A stretch of 6,230 nt of DNA. Origin: an uncultured Ruminococcus sp. (lineage in GTDB: Bacteria; Bacillota; Clostridia; Oscillospirales; CAG-272). The notes beneath the pieces are model-generated. The model was not told the origin of the DNA. It was given only the letters and a program-made list of their open reading frames with translations, and did no database searches. A program made the translations under genes and the position numbers. Below, piece by piece: positions 1 to 5,725 of this stretch; position 1 is the stretch's first letter, and every line of letters starts with the position of its first letter. Location of the stretch: the NCBI GenBank assembly GCA_902766115.1, contig CACXCL010000232.1, positions 1 to 6,230 of the forward strand, in the 5' to 3' direction.

Positions 1-1
1 C

Positions 2-115
2 CGCAGGTATGACCTGCGGGCGGCGCTGAGACTGTGTCCGTATATCTCAAAAAGGATCGGCATCGCCGAGTGGATAGTGGCGTGCGATATGATGAGGAGG
101 TACAGGAGAGGATGA
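2..115 (+). CDS. C-terminal end of an unrecognised protein (5' end outside window)
   Basis: An open frame enters from the left edge and ends at TGA 113-115, giving the last 37 residues of a protein. The tail is basic and arginine-rich: it starts RRYDLRAALRLCPYISKR and ends MMRRYRRG. The GC-rich codon use matches the main genes of the window and differs from the AT-rich gene that follows on the other strand. The gene converges with that gene, leaving only 19 bp between the two stop codons and no clear terminator. I do not recognise the family from this fragment. It is called coding because the frame is open throughout and its composition fits, but 37 codons is weak evidence. Confidence 0.5.
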   Translation, partial: RRYDLRAALRLCPYISKRIGIAEWIVACDMMRRYRRG

Positions 116-134
116 ATAATAAACAACATGATTC

Positions 135-875
135 CTAATTTGGAAGGACAGTGTTGTCTTTCAAGTAGTTGATACAAGCATATAGATCTTTTTTCCATGG
201 ATGATGCTTATTTGATGGATGACATGATTCGATAATATAGCATTCATTTTTATTTGAGTATTTAAGCTTACCATAATTATCCGGAAGAACAATTTCAACA
301 TCAATAGCATCTTCATATAAATCATTTGCTCTAATATCTTTAGTTTGTAAAACTAATACGGTTGGCTTTAATATTTCCATTTCTTCTTTTTTTAGAGTTA
401 AACAATTACGTATTTGAGTGGTTGAATTGGGAATTCCTTGAGTTTGCTCGGGATAATTACAAAATGCGCAACTGTAAAGGTTGGTGAGCGAGTACATCGA
501 AAGAACAGTATCATTTGTTAATGCATTTTTATCAGCATTAAGCATATACCGCAAAGTTTTGAGGGTAACGGCATAATGTCTGTTTAACCCCTCTGGAAAA
601 TCAGACATCAATGCCGGCCTTACAACATGATCACTAAATCCAAGTGTTTCTTTTCCCATAAAAACAATACGCAAAGGTTTGTCGTTGAATAACATACAAT
701 AATTATCACCAAGTCGAACGGTGCGATCAAAAAGAAGCCAATAGTCTTTTGGTATCTTTTTCCCTCGGCAATCATCAAACATTTTGCAGATACCATTTTT
801 ATACCAACGTTTTTCATACAACTCTTTCAGTTGGAAACGGACAGATTCAGTGTGATGATAATCATATTCAATCAT
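135..875 (-). CDS. Uracil-DNA glycosylase superfamily protein, AT-rich and probably acquired
   Basis: The 246-residue product has the layout of the uracil-DNA glycosylase superfamily, enzymes that cut damaged or foreign bases from DNA. Residues 70-76 (IVFMGKE) sit where the first active-site motif lies. Residues 131-139 (TNLYSCAFC), with C158 and the following EILKPTVLVLQ stretch, match the 'TN..kC ... C .. ikP.vivl' pattern of Fe-S family 4/5-like enzymes. SCHPSN at 217-222 carries the HPS motif. C30 and C36 with C136 and C158 could hold an Fe-S cluster. The usual GExPG first motif is replaced by GKE, so substrate and activity are uncertain. The start is set by GGAGG at 884-888, 8 nt upstream. 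The gene lies 46 nt downstream of the nuclease gene on the same strand and may be co-transcribed with it. Its composition is strikingly AT-rich (three counted lines, 181-360, hold only 49 G/C of 180), unlike both neighbours, which suggests transfer. The superfamily call is fairly sure; the exact subfamily is not. Confidence 0.6.
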   Translation of the reverse strand: MIEYDYHHTESVRFQLKELYEKRWYKNGICKMFDDCRGKKIPKDYWLLFDRTVRLGDNYCMLFNDKPLRIVFMGKETLGFSDHVVRPALMSDFPEGLNRHYAVTLKTLRYMLNADKNALTNDTVLSMYSLTNLYSCAFCNYPEQTQGIPNSTTQIRNCLTLKKEEMEILKPTVLVLQTKDIRANDLYEDAIDVEIVLPDNYGKLKYSNKNECYIIESCHPSNKHHPWKKDLYACINYLKDNTVLPN

Positions 876-899
876 TTAATGTACCTCCGCAGCCAAATA

Positions 900-913
900 A
901 TTATAGTTATAAT
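900..913 (-). promoter_or_regulatory. AT-rich inverted repeat with possible -10 boxes for the glycosylase gene
   Basis: ATTATA (900-905) and TATAAT (908-913) form a 6-bp inverted repeat around GT, in the short gap between the nuclease stop and the glycosylase ribosome site. Read on the - strand it offers TATAAT and TATAAC boxes about 25-40 nt before the start codon. No -35 match is visible, because the expected place lies in the GC-rich end of the nuclease gene. A private promoter for the acquired gene is possible but weakly supported. Confidence 0.25.
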
Positions 914-921
914 CAGAAAAA

Positions 922-2418
922 TCACTCCGCGGCGCGTTTCAGCTCTTCCCAGACTTTGACCAGGGCGAACGTATCGAGCTCGCAGTATTTCAGCAGGTTG
1001 CGGCGCGTCGCCTCTCTTTCTTCCGGAGACATGGAAGCCATGGCGGGGAAGACTGTCATCGCCTCGCCGCCGTTGTGGATCCCTTCCAGATTGTGATAGT
1101 CGAGAGACGGGTCGTCGGGGAACAGCGCCGGGAGAACGCTTTTGATCGAGAAGGAACCGCCCATGGCGCGTTTGTAGTACCATCCTGACCTGAACGGAAC
1201 GAGAAGATCGACGATATTATCGCGGATGCACATGAGATGTTCGGACAGATCCGGGAACGTATCCGCAAGTTCTTTGATGCGCCCGCATTCGAATCCCTTG
1301 TTGTACGACGTCACGCAGGCATCCCGGGGTATATCTTCGCACAGACGCTCCGCCAGAGCGCGGCGGGGATCTGTCTCCGGCTCGCCGAGAAATTCCTTGT
1401 GCTTCAGCTCGCCTCCCTCGCGCTCAACGTAATGCAGGGAGTACTGGAACGTGATCTGCGCGTACGGTTTCGTGCCGGGGTATTTCGGGACCGGAGTCTG
1501 GAACGTCTCAAAATCGAGGAAGTAGAGAGGGTACGACAGCCCGTTCAGGAATGTCCTGATTTTGTTCCGGTCGACGTAGGTCCCTCTGTCGCGCAGAGCG
1601 TGATCGATCTGTCTGTTTTGAATGGCGCTGCCTTTCCACCCCGCCTCCTCCAGCTTTTCAAAGGAGGCGAGCCCGGAACGGTACAGGTCGACCTTTATAT
1701 CGAACCCCAGCCGGTACAGATCAAAGACAGAGGGGACCGGCAGATGGCGGGAGCAGTAGTCCCAGAAGGCGCAATCGTACGGGGAGTGGCACCGGTCTGC
1801 CAGGTCGATATCGGGCTCCGCGTCATCTTCGAGTATCTTCTGTGCCAGGGCGATATGCACTTCGACCTGAGTCGACTCGCCCCTGATCGCATCAGAGACG
1901 TCCGTGATACGGAACAGCTCGTTGAGCTTCAACTCGCCGTCGAAGACGTAACCGCCGTTCAGACACACAAGATAGACCCCCGTCACGTTGACTCCGCAGT
2001 TTTCCAGCACGAATTTCTGATACGCCACGTCCGCGTAATAGACCTCCTTGTCGGGGTGTGTCGAGCTTTTGACCTCGTAGATCGCCCATCCGTCGCCATC
2101 CCGGCGCAGGATGTCGACGGCGCAGTAAAGCCCCCCGAAGTCGAACGACGCTTCGCAGATGACCGGCGTGCCCTTCTCCATTTCCGCTTTTGTGTTGAGT
2201 ATCATCTGCGGAATGTTGATCTTTTCGCCGTCATAAGCGGTGACCTCGACGTAATCGCCGAAGATGCCCATGGCGAGGTCGCCGATCTCGTTGCCGGCTT
2301 TCATGCGGGCTAAGGTCGCGTCGTCGAAACGGACTTCATCGGGTTTGTATTTCCGGAGCCACGCTATCTTGGGACACTGCCACAGACCGCAGTATTTCGA
2401 TTTTGAGAAATAGAGCAT
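922..2418 (-). CDS. DUF2779-type protein: Cas4/RecB-like nuclease fused to DEDD exonuclease-like domain
   Basis: This 498-residue protein joins two predicted nuclease domains. The N-terminal half (about 1-230) looks like a Cas4/RecB-type PD-(D/E)XK nuclease: D102, then E115-V-K117 in IYEVKSS form the metal-binding core, followed by a YQKF helix near 133-136. C10 or C15 with C210, C216 and C222 (CHSPYDC...YC) resemble the split cysteine set that holds a 4Fe-4S cluster in Cas4 and AddB. The C-terminal half (about 295-498) is RNase H-like and of DEDD exonuclease type: FLDFETF (D302, E304), SYNKGFE (371-377), IVDLL (D404) and YCELD (Y478, D482), the last fitting the YxxxD of DEDDy enzymes. All predicted catalytic residues are present, so it may be active on DNA or RNA; the natural substrate of DUF2779 proteins is not known to me. 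Start: ATG with GAGGAGGG at 2426-2433, 7 nt upstream, and a clear promoter before it. The glycosylase gene follows on the same strand. Confidence 0.8.
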   Translation of the reverse strand: MLYFSKSKYCGLWQCPKIAWLRKYKPDEVRFDDATLARMKAGNEIGDLAMGIFGDYVEVTAYDGEKINIPQMILNTKAEMEKGTPVICEASFDFGGLYCAVDILRRDGDGWAIYEVKSSTHPDKEVYYADVAYQKFVLENCGVNVTGVYLVCLNGGYVFDGELKLNELFRITDVSDAIRGESTQVEVHIALAQKILEDDAEPDIDLADRCHSPYDCAFWDYCSRHLPVPSVFDLYRLGFDIKVDLYRSGLASFEKLEEAGWKGSAIQNRQIDHALRDRGTYVDRNKIRTFLNGLSYPLYFLDFETFQTPVPKYPGTKPYAQITFQYSLHYVEREGGELKHKEFLGEPETDPRRALAERLCEDIPRDACVTSYNKGFECGRIKELADTFPDLSEHLMCIRDNIVDLLVPFRSGWYYKRAMGGSFSIKSVLPALFPDDPSLDYHNLEGIHNGGEAMTVFPAMASMSPEEREATRRNLLKYCELDTFALVKVWEELKRAAE

Positions 2419-2447
2419 AACGCCGCCCTCCTCTGATCTTTTTTCTT

Positions 2448-2476
2448 ATTCTATCACAACGGAGCGGTCTTTTCAA
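2448..2476 (-). promoter_or_regulatory. Sigma-A-type promoter of the nuclease gene
   Basis: On the - strand TTGAAA (2471-2476) and TAGAAT (2448-2453) are separated by exactly 17 bp, each one mismatch from consensus. Transcription would start near 2440, giving a leader of about 20 nt that holds the ribosome site. It would drive the nuclease gene and probably the glycosylase gene behind it. Confidence 0.65.
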
Positions 2477-2482
2477 TACGGT

Positions 2483-2497
2483 CCGCGCGACGCGCGG
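2483..2497. repeat. 15-nt perfect inverted repeat in the divergent promoter region
   Basis: CCGCGCG (2483-2489) and CGCGCGG (2491-2497) are perfect complements around one A; in RNA this would fold as about six pairs with a GAC loop. It lies 6 bp outside the -35 box of the leftward promoter and 5 nt before the GGAGG (2503-2507) of the rightward gene. It could be an operator shared by both genes or a leader hairpin affecting translation of the rightward gene. There is no T-run, so it is not a standard terminator. Confidence 0.4.
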
Positions 2498-2513
2498 AAG
2501 ACGGAGGATAAAT

Positions 2514-4163
2514 ATGTATAAAAAGATGATTCCGGTATCCTGCTCATACACCGTGACGGATGAGGAGACCGTGTTTGAAGACGTTTCACCGGCGGACGCA
2601 CTTGCCGCGTCGGATCTGAGGAAATACTACCGTGCGTCAATAAAGGACGGCGTTCTGACACTTTACGGCAGAACGTTCACCTGCGCCGTCTGCGGAGAGA
2701 AGACGCCGGCGTATCCGGACTTCTTCGGCGGGCCCCGCGACCCGGCGACGGTCCTCGAATCATACGCGATCCACCTCGAGGGCTGGGCACGCGGACAGCT
2801 CGACATACTCGGTCCCTGGGCGGAAGAAAAGAAACTGAACACGCCTCTTGAAAACGGCAACGGACTGAAGTGCCCGAAGTGCGGATTCTCCTTCCTCGAC
2901 GGGAACGCCGGGCCGGATCCGGTCGTAGAGTCGCGCCGCGGGAAGATCTCCGTTACCGCACAGTTCGCCGTCGTTCCTTATCATACAGTTCCCGAAAAGA
3001 CCCACAATATCATTGAAACTCTGACGTTCAACCTCAAAAAGGGAAAAGCGTATATCACACTGACCGATCGAGGGACTGTGACGCCCGTTTACGTCCGGGA
3101 TATGACCGGGTACTCGCTCAGAGGAAGGTTGCCTGAAATACTGCTCAGATACTGCGAGCCGGTATATCGTGAGGTGGCGGCTCTGTATGAAAAATACACG
3201 GGGAGGCCTCTTCCGTTCGATCCGGTGGGGGCGGACCTGCGGCAGTATATCAAGTCGACGGTATTCGTCGGGTATGACAAAGACTTTTACAGGTCTATAC
3301 CATTTGATGAGAGCGGAGTGAGGGTCGAAAGATCCTTCGCGCGGGCGGCAAGAGCGCTCCGGTTCGCCTCCCGAGTCCCCGGGCTTCTGAAAAAGTCCCG
3401 TCTGCCGGACGTGAAAAGCGTGAGAAAGATCCTGTTCACGTATCCGGATTATCTGTTCTATCTGCCGGAGCTCGAGTTGATATGGGAGCTCTCCGGCGAC
3501 GTCAACAGATTCGCAGGACTGCTTCAGAGGCGGACAAAGAACTTCTATGAAGTCCTTGCGGTCCTCCACTCGAGACCGTGCGTCGCGGAATTCCTGCGCG
3601 ATTACGTGATCACGAAGGGTTCGGAGATAGAAAAGCCGGCGGAAAACGGGAGGATAGAGACTCGGAACGGTTCGACGTCTCTGTTCTCATACGCCACAAG
3701 CTATGCTGCTCTGACGGAAAACGGGAAACAGGCGGAACGGGAGAAATGGGTCAGAAACAACGGAGTGAAGTCTATCCATTCCGACACCGCCGGACCGTTT
3801 TTCTCCCGGCCGGTCCCGAGGTTCGTCTATGACGACGTGAATTCCACGATCCCGGATGAGACCGAGATCGACGGATTCGTCTTCTCGAGACTCTGCAGTA
3901 CCGGAGAGTACGAGGCGGCGGGACGCGTTCTCGAAAACTGCCTCAGGGGCTGGCATCATCATAATACCGACGTCTGGGTCATAAGGAAGGACGGAGAGAT
4001 CCTCGCGGCCGTGGAGGTCTTCAAACTGGATATCACGCAGGCGCTGCAAGCGCATAACGAGGAGATCGAGCCCCGGAGCGAGCTTGGGATCGCTCTCGGG
4101 AGATGGAGGAGAAAATACGGACTGGAGTTCGACGAAGACTTTGAATACGAGCCCGTGTTCTGA
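2514..4163 (+). CDS. PcfJ-like protein with N-terminal zinc-ribbon-like cysteines
   Basis: The 549-residue product has two CxxC pairs, C57/C60 (CAVCGEK) and C120/C123 (CPKCGFSF), which look like a zinc ribbon split by about 60 residues. The middle (about 200-400) is helical and rich in Arg, Tyr and Leu, without a motif I recognise. The C-terminal part fits PcfJ-like proteins, named after a gene of the enterococcal conjugative plasmid pCF10: W480-HHH-N484, then AAVEVFKLDITQALQAHNEE with E501, Q509 and N515, and a closing GRWRRKYGL around W531. The molecular function of this family is unknown; nucleic-acid binding is inferred from the cysteines. No signal peptide or membrane segment is visible. 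The start is supported by GGAGG at 2503-2507, 6 nt before ATG. The gene diverges from the nuclease gene, and no conjugation genes are visible here, so it may belong to an accessory region. I found no convincing -35/-10 pair for it. The family call is moderate and rests mainly on the C-terminal pattern. Confidence 0.55.
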   Translation: MYKKMIPVSCSYTVTDEETVFEDVSPADALAASDLRKYYRASIKDGVLTLYGRTFTCAVCGEKTPAYPDFFGGPRDPATVLESYAIHLEGWARGQLDILGPWAEEKKLNTPLENGNGLKCPKCGFSFLDGNAGPDPVVESRRGKISVTAQFAVVPYHTVPEKTHNIIETLTFNLKKGKAYITLTDRGTVTPVYVRDMTGYSLRGRLPEILLRYCEPVYREVAALYEKYTGRPLPFDPVGADLRQYIKSTVFVGYDKDFYRSIPFDESGVRVERSFARAARALRFASRVPGLLKKSRLPDVKSVRKILFTYPDYLFYLPELELIWELSGDVNRFAGLLQRRTKNFYEVLAVLHSRPCVAEFLRDYVITKGSEIEKPAENGRIETRNGSTSLFSYATSYAALTENGKQAEREKWVRNNGVKSIHSDTAGPFFSRPVPRFVYDDVNSTIPDETEIDGFVFSRLCSTGEYEAAGRVLENCLRGWHHHNTDVWVIRKDGEILAAVEVFKLDITQALQAHNEEIEPRSELGIALGRWRRKYGLEFDEDFEYEPVF

Positions 4164-4166
4164 AAT

Positions 4167-4203
4167 CCCGTTCTGCGGGAAATAATAATTCCCCTTAAAC
4201 GGG
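4167..4203 (+). promoter_or_regulatory. Nested hairpin just after the PcfJ-like gene
   Basis: CCCGTT (4167-4172) pairs with AACGGG (4198-4203), and inside it GGGAA (4177-4181) pairs with TTCCC (4189-4193), leaving a symmetric 4x4 internal loop and an ATAATAA tip. It starts 3 nt after the stop codon. No T-run follows, so it is not a canonical intrinsic terminator; it may protect the mRNA 3' end or terminate weakly. CGGG at 4200-4203 can instead pair with CCCG at 4213-4216. Confidence 0.4.
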
Positions 4204-4237
4204 CGGACGCGTCCCGAAAACGGTACATAACGTAGCG

Positions 4238-4243
4238 TATAAT
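4238..4243 (+). promoter_or_regulatory. Consensus -10 box (TATAAT) for the coiled-coil gene
   Basis: A perfect TATAAT lies 52 bp before the start codon, in the 132-bp spacer after the PcfJ-like gene. The -35 place (16-18 bp upstream) reads around CCCGAAAA, a poor match, and there is no TG extension. If real, the promoter may need an activator. Transcription would start near 4250. Confidence 0.4.
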
Positions 4244-4295
4244 GATATCGTAAAAAGGAAACGAAACAATCAAACCATAACAGGAGGAACGAACT

Positions 4296-4808
4296 ATGAC
4301 TTACACATCCGCAGAGGCGGCGAAACTGCTGAGAACGTTGAAGGAGAACTATCAGGCGGCGATTCTGAAGGAGGAGAAACTGCGCGAATTCCGCGCGTCC
4401 GTGGGCGAAGACCCCGAGTCCGTCAGGCCGGAGTACGACTATGAGGCGTTCCGGGACGAACTGGCGCTGACTGAGGCGAAGATAAGACGGCTGAAACACG
4501 CGATCAACGTGTTCAACACCACCCACACGGTGCCTGAGTTCGGTATGACCGTGGACGAGATGCTCGTCTGGCTCCCCCAGATCACGGCGAGGAAGAACAA
4601 ACTCGCCGGTATGATCTCGAAACTCCCGAAGGAACGGGTCGAGTCCCACTATGGCAGGATGACGAACGTCATCGATTATAACTACCTGAACTACGATCTC
4701 GCTAAGGCGAAGGAGGACTACGACAGGACCTGCGAGGAGCTGGCGCGTGCGCAGCTGGCCCTCGACAGGGTGAACACCGCGGACACGTTCGAGATCGACG
4801 TTGACTGA
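4296..4808 (+). CDS. Small helical (coiled-coil) protein of unknown function
   Basis: The 170-residue protein is rich in Lys, Glu, Arg, Ala and Leu. It has two long predicted helices: about 1-70, ending in RRLKHAINVFNTTH, and about 95-160, with heptad-like Leu/Ala spacing in YDLAKAKEDYDRTCEELARA. The middle GMTVDEMLVWLPQ (83-95) and closing DRVN...FEIDVD resemble the order seen in DIP1984/septicolysin-like proteins ('IN.tN ... G.tl.E.l ... D..iq..N'), but the match is by eye and weak. There is no signal peptide, membrane segment, catalytic motif or cysteine pair. AGGAGG at 4282-4287, 8 nt upstream, fixes the start. It reads the same way as the PcfJ-like gene 132 bp before it and has its own likely -10 box. 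A structural or regulatory role is possible. It is clearly coding; its function is not known. Confidence 0.75.
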   Translation: MTYTSAEAAKLLRTLKENYQAAILKEEKLREFRASVGEDPESVRPEYDYEAFRDELALTEAKIRRLKHAINVFNTTHTVPEFGMTVDEMLVWLPQITARKNKLAGMISKLPKERVESHYGRMTNVIDYNYLNYDLAKAKEDYDRTCEELARAQLALDRVNTADTFEIDVD

Positions 4809-4860
4809 TCTCTTTCCGGCGCACCGCACCCGAAGCGATTATTTGAAAACTCAACAGATA

Positions 4861-4875
4861 ATACCGACATGGTAT
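4861..4875 (+). repeat. Small hairpin in the spacer after the coiled-coil gene
   Basis: ATACC (4861-4865) and GGTAT (4871-4875) can pair around the GACAT loop. The stem is only 5 bp with no T-run, so it is at most a weak structure. It is the only hairpin found in the first half of the 236-bp spacer (4809-5044), where I see no open frame of note. Confidence 0.2.
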
Positions 4876-4952
4876 ACGGGCACTGTTTAACGTTTCTGTC
4901 ATCTCGTTATTCCGTCAAGTTATCCGTTATGGTTACTGTTCAGAGTCGCAGC

Positions 4953-4966
4953 AGTTTTGCAAAACT
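4953..4966. promoter_or_regulatory. 14-bp perfect palindrome, operator-like, upstream of the phosphatase gene
   Basis: AGTTTTGCAAAACT is a perfect 14-bp palindrome, the size and symmetry of a dimeric repressor site, lying 78 bp before the phosphatase start. A further AAAACTT copy sits 21 bp downstream on the same DNA face. No clear -35/-10 pair was found nearby, so the promoter it would control is not placed. Confidence 0.4.
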
Positions 4967-4995
4967 TATTGGGCGGGCGCGAAAACTTTGGGCGG
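4961..4995 (+). repeat. Imperfect direct repeat, two copies
   Basis: AAAACTTATTGGGCGG (4961-4976) is followed by AAAACTTTGGGCGG (4982-4995), the second copy lacking two bases in the middle. The first copy overlaps the palindrome's right arm. The pair is non-coding and may be a binding site for a regulator or a short duplication. Confidence 0.45.
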
Positions 4996-5044
4996 CTGAA
5001 GTTCGGTTTCACGCCACCGACGTTTATTTCAGGGAGGTACTGAC

Positions 5045-5725
5045 TTGACCTACGTATTGTCCGACCTGCACGGGCACCTTGCCGCCAATATCGCCATGAT
5101 GGTGAAGATCGGCTTCAGGCTCCGCGACACGGTCTATATCCTCGGCGACGTGATCGACCGGGGAAAATTCGGGATCGATCTGCTCCGGTCCATGAGAGAG
5201 ACGCCTGGGGTGATCCCGTTTATAGGGAATCACGAATCCCTGGCTCTGCCTTTGTTGAAGGCGATGAGGGACGGAACACCCCTTGAGAAGATAAAGAGAT
5301 CAAAGGCATATGCCGTATGGGAGGCCATTGGCGGCGGCCCCACCGCCGAGGCGTTCAATTCCCACGGGAGGAGAATTCAGAGCGAGATCATCGAATACGT
5401 CGAATCCTTCACGGTCTACGACGAGATCGAGGCCGGAGGGAAAAGGTTCCATCTGTCCCACACGCTTCCGGCGTACGATCCGGGCCGTGACGTCCACGAC
5501 GTCACGCTTCACGAATTCATCTGGGGCGAGCCGGACTACGATGTCTGCTACGACCCCGACGTCACCTTTATCACGGGTCACACCCCCACGGGACTGATCG
5601 ACAAGGAGAGCGCCGGGAAGATATGGCGCGGCAACGGCCATATCGCCGTCGACTGCGGCGCATCCTTCGAGGGCGGCCGCCTCGGCTGTTTATGTCTCGA
5701 TACAATGGAGGAGTATTACGTATGA
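5045..5725 (+). CDS. PPP-family metallophosphoesterase (Ser/Thr phosphatase or Ap4A hydrolase type)
   Basis: The 226-residue cytoplasmic enzyme carries the full two-metal phosphoesterase signature in order: SDLHGH (D7, H9), LGDVIDRG (D35, D38, R39), GNHE (N62, H63), LSHT (H139) and TGHTPT (H179), followed by VDCGA at 202-206. The GDxxDRG and GNHE pair places it with PPP-type bacterial protein phosphatases and symmetrical diadenosine tetraphosphate hydrolases; the sequence alone does not tell which substrate it uses. The length fits small bacterial members. It starts with TTG at 5045, with GGAGG at 5033-5037 spaced 7 nt. No in-frame ATG lies close upstream, and the first internal ATG (codon 18) would delete the metal-binding DLHG motif, so TTG is the credible start. 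The stop overlaps the next start by 4 bp (ATGA), so the two are translationally coupled. A palindrome and repeats upstream may regulate the pair. Confidence 0.88.
   Translation: MTYVLSDLHGHLAANIAMMVKIGFRLRDTVYILGDVIDRGKFGIDLLRSMRETPGVIPFIGNHESLALPLLKAMRDGTPLEKIKRSKAYAVWEAIGGGPTAEAFNSHGRRIQSEIIEYVESFTVYDEIEAGGKRFHLSHTLPAYDPGRDVHDVTLHEFIWGEPDYDVCYDPDVTFITGHTPTGLIDKESAGKIWRGNGHIAVDCGASFEGGRLGCLCLDTMEEYYV

Noticed and set aside
1..19. Perfect 8-bp hairpin CCGCAGGT / ACCTGCGG with an ATG loop
   Set aside because: It lies inside the coding tail at the window edge with no T-run; it is striking but may be chance, and nothing upstream can be seen to interpret it.
123..157. 6-bp inverted repeat ACAACA / TGTTGT around the glycosylase stop codon
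   Set aside because: The stem is short with a 23-nt loop and no T-run, too weak to call a terminator between the convergent genes.
138..898. ATTTGG (138-143) and CCAAAT (893-898) as terminal inverted repeats of the AT-rich island
   Set aside because: Only 6 bp match, one copy is inside the gene, and no target duplication flanks them; expected by chance.
1237..2313. Long + strand open frame of 358 codons opposite the nuclease gene
   Set aside because: It is antisense to a gene with clear nuclease motifs, promoter and ribosome site; GC-rich coding DNA often leaves such frames open, and the translation shows no recognisable domain.
2760..3569. - strand open frame of 269 codons inside the PcfJ-like gene
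   Set aside because: It lies fully antisense to a well-supported gene, with no recognisable domain.
3687..4829. Long - strand open frame of 380 codons
   Set aside because: It runs antisense across the end of the PcfJ-like gene, the spacer with the nested hairpin, and the coiled-coil gene. It has arginine-rich shadow composition and no recognisable motif.
4843..4878. TTGAAA (4843-4848) and TATACG (4873-4878) as a promoter for the phosphatase gene
   Set aside because: The spacing is 24 bp, far from the usual 16-18, and the site lies over 160 bp before the start.
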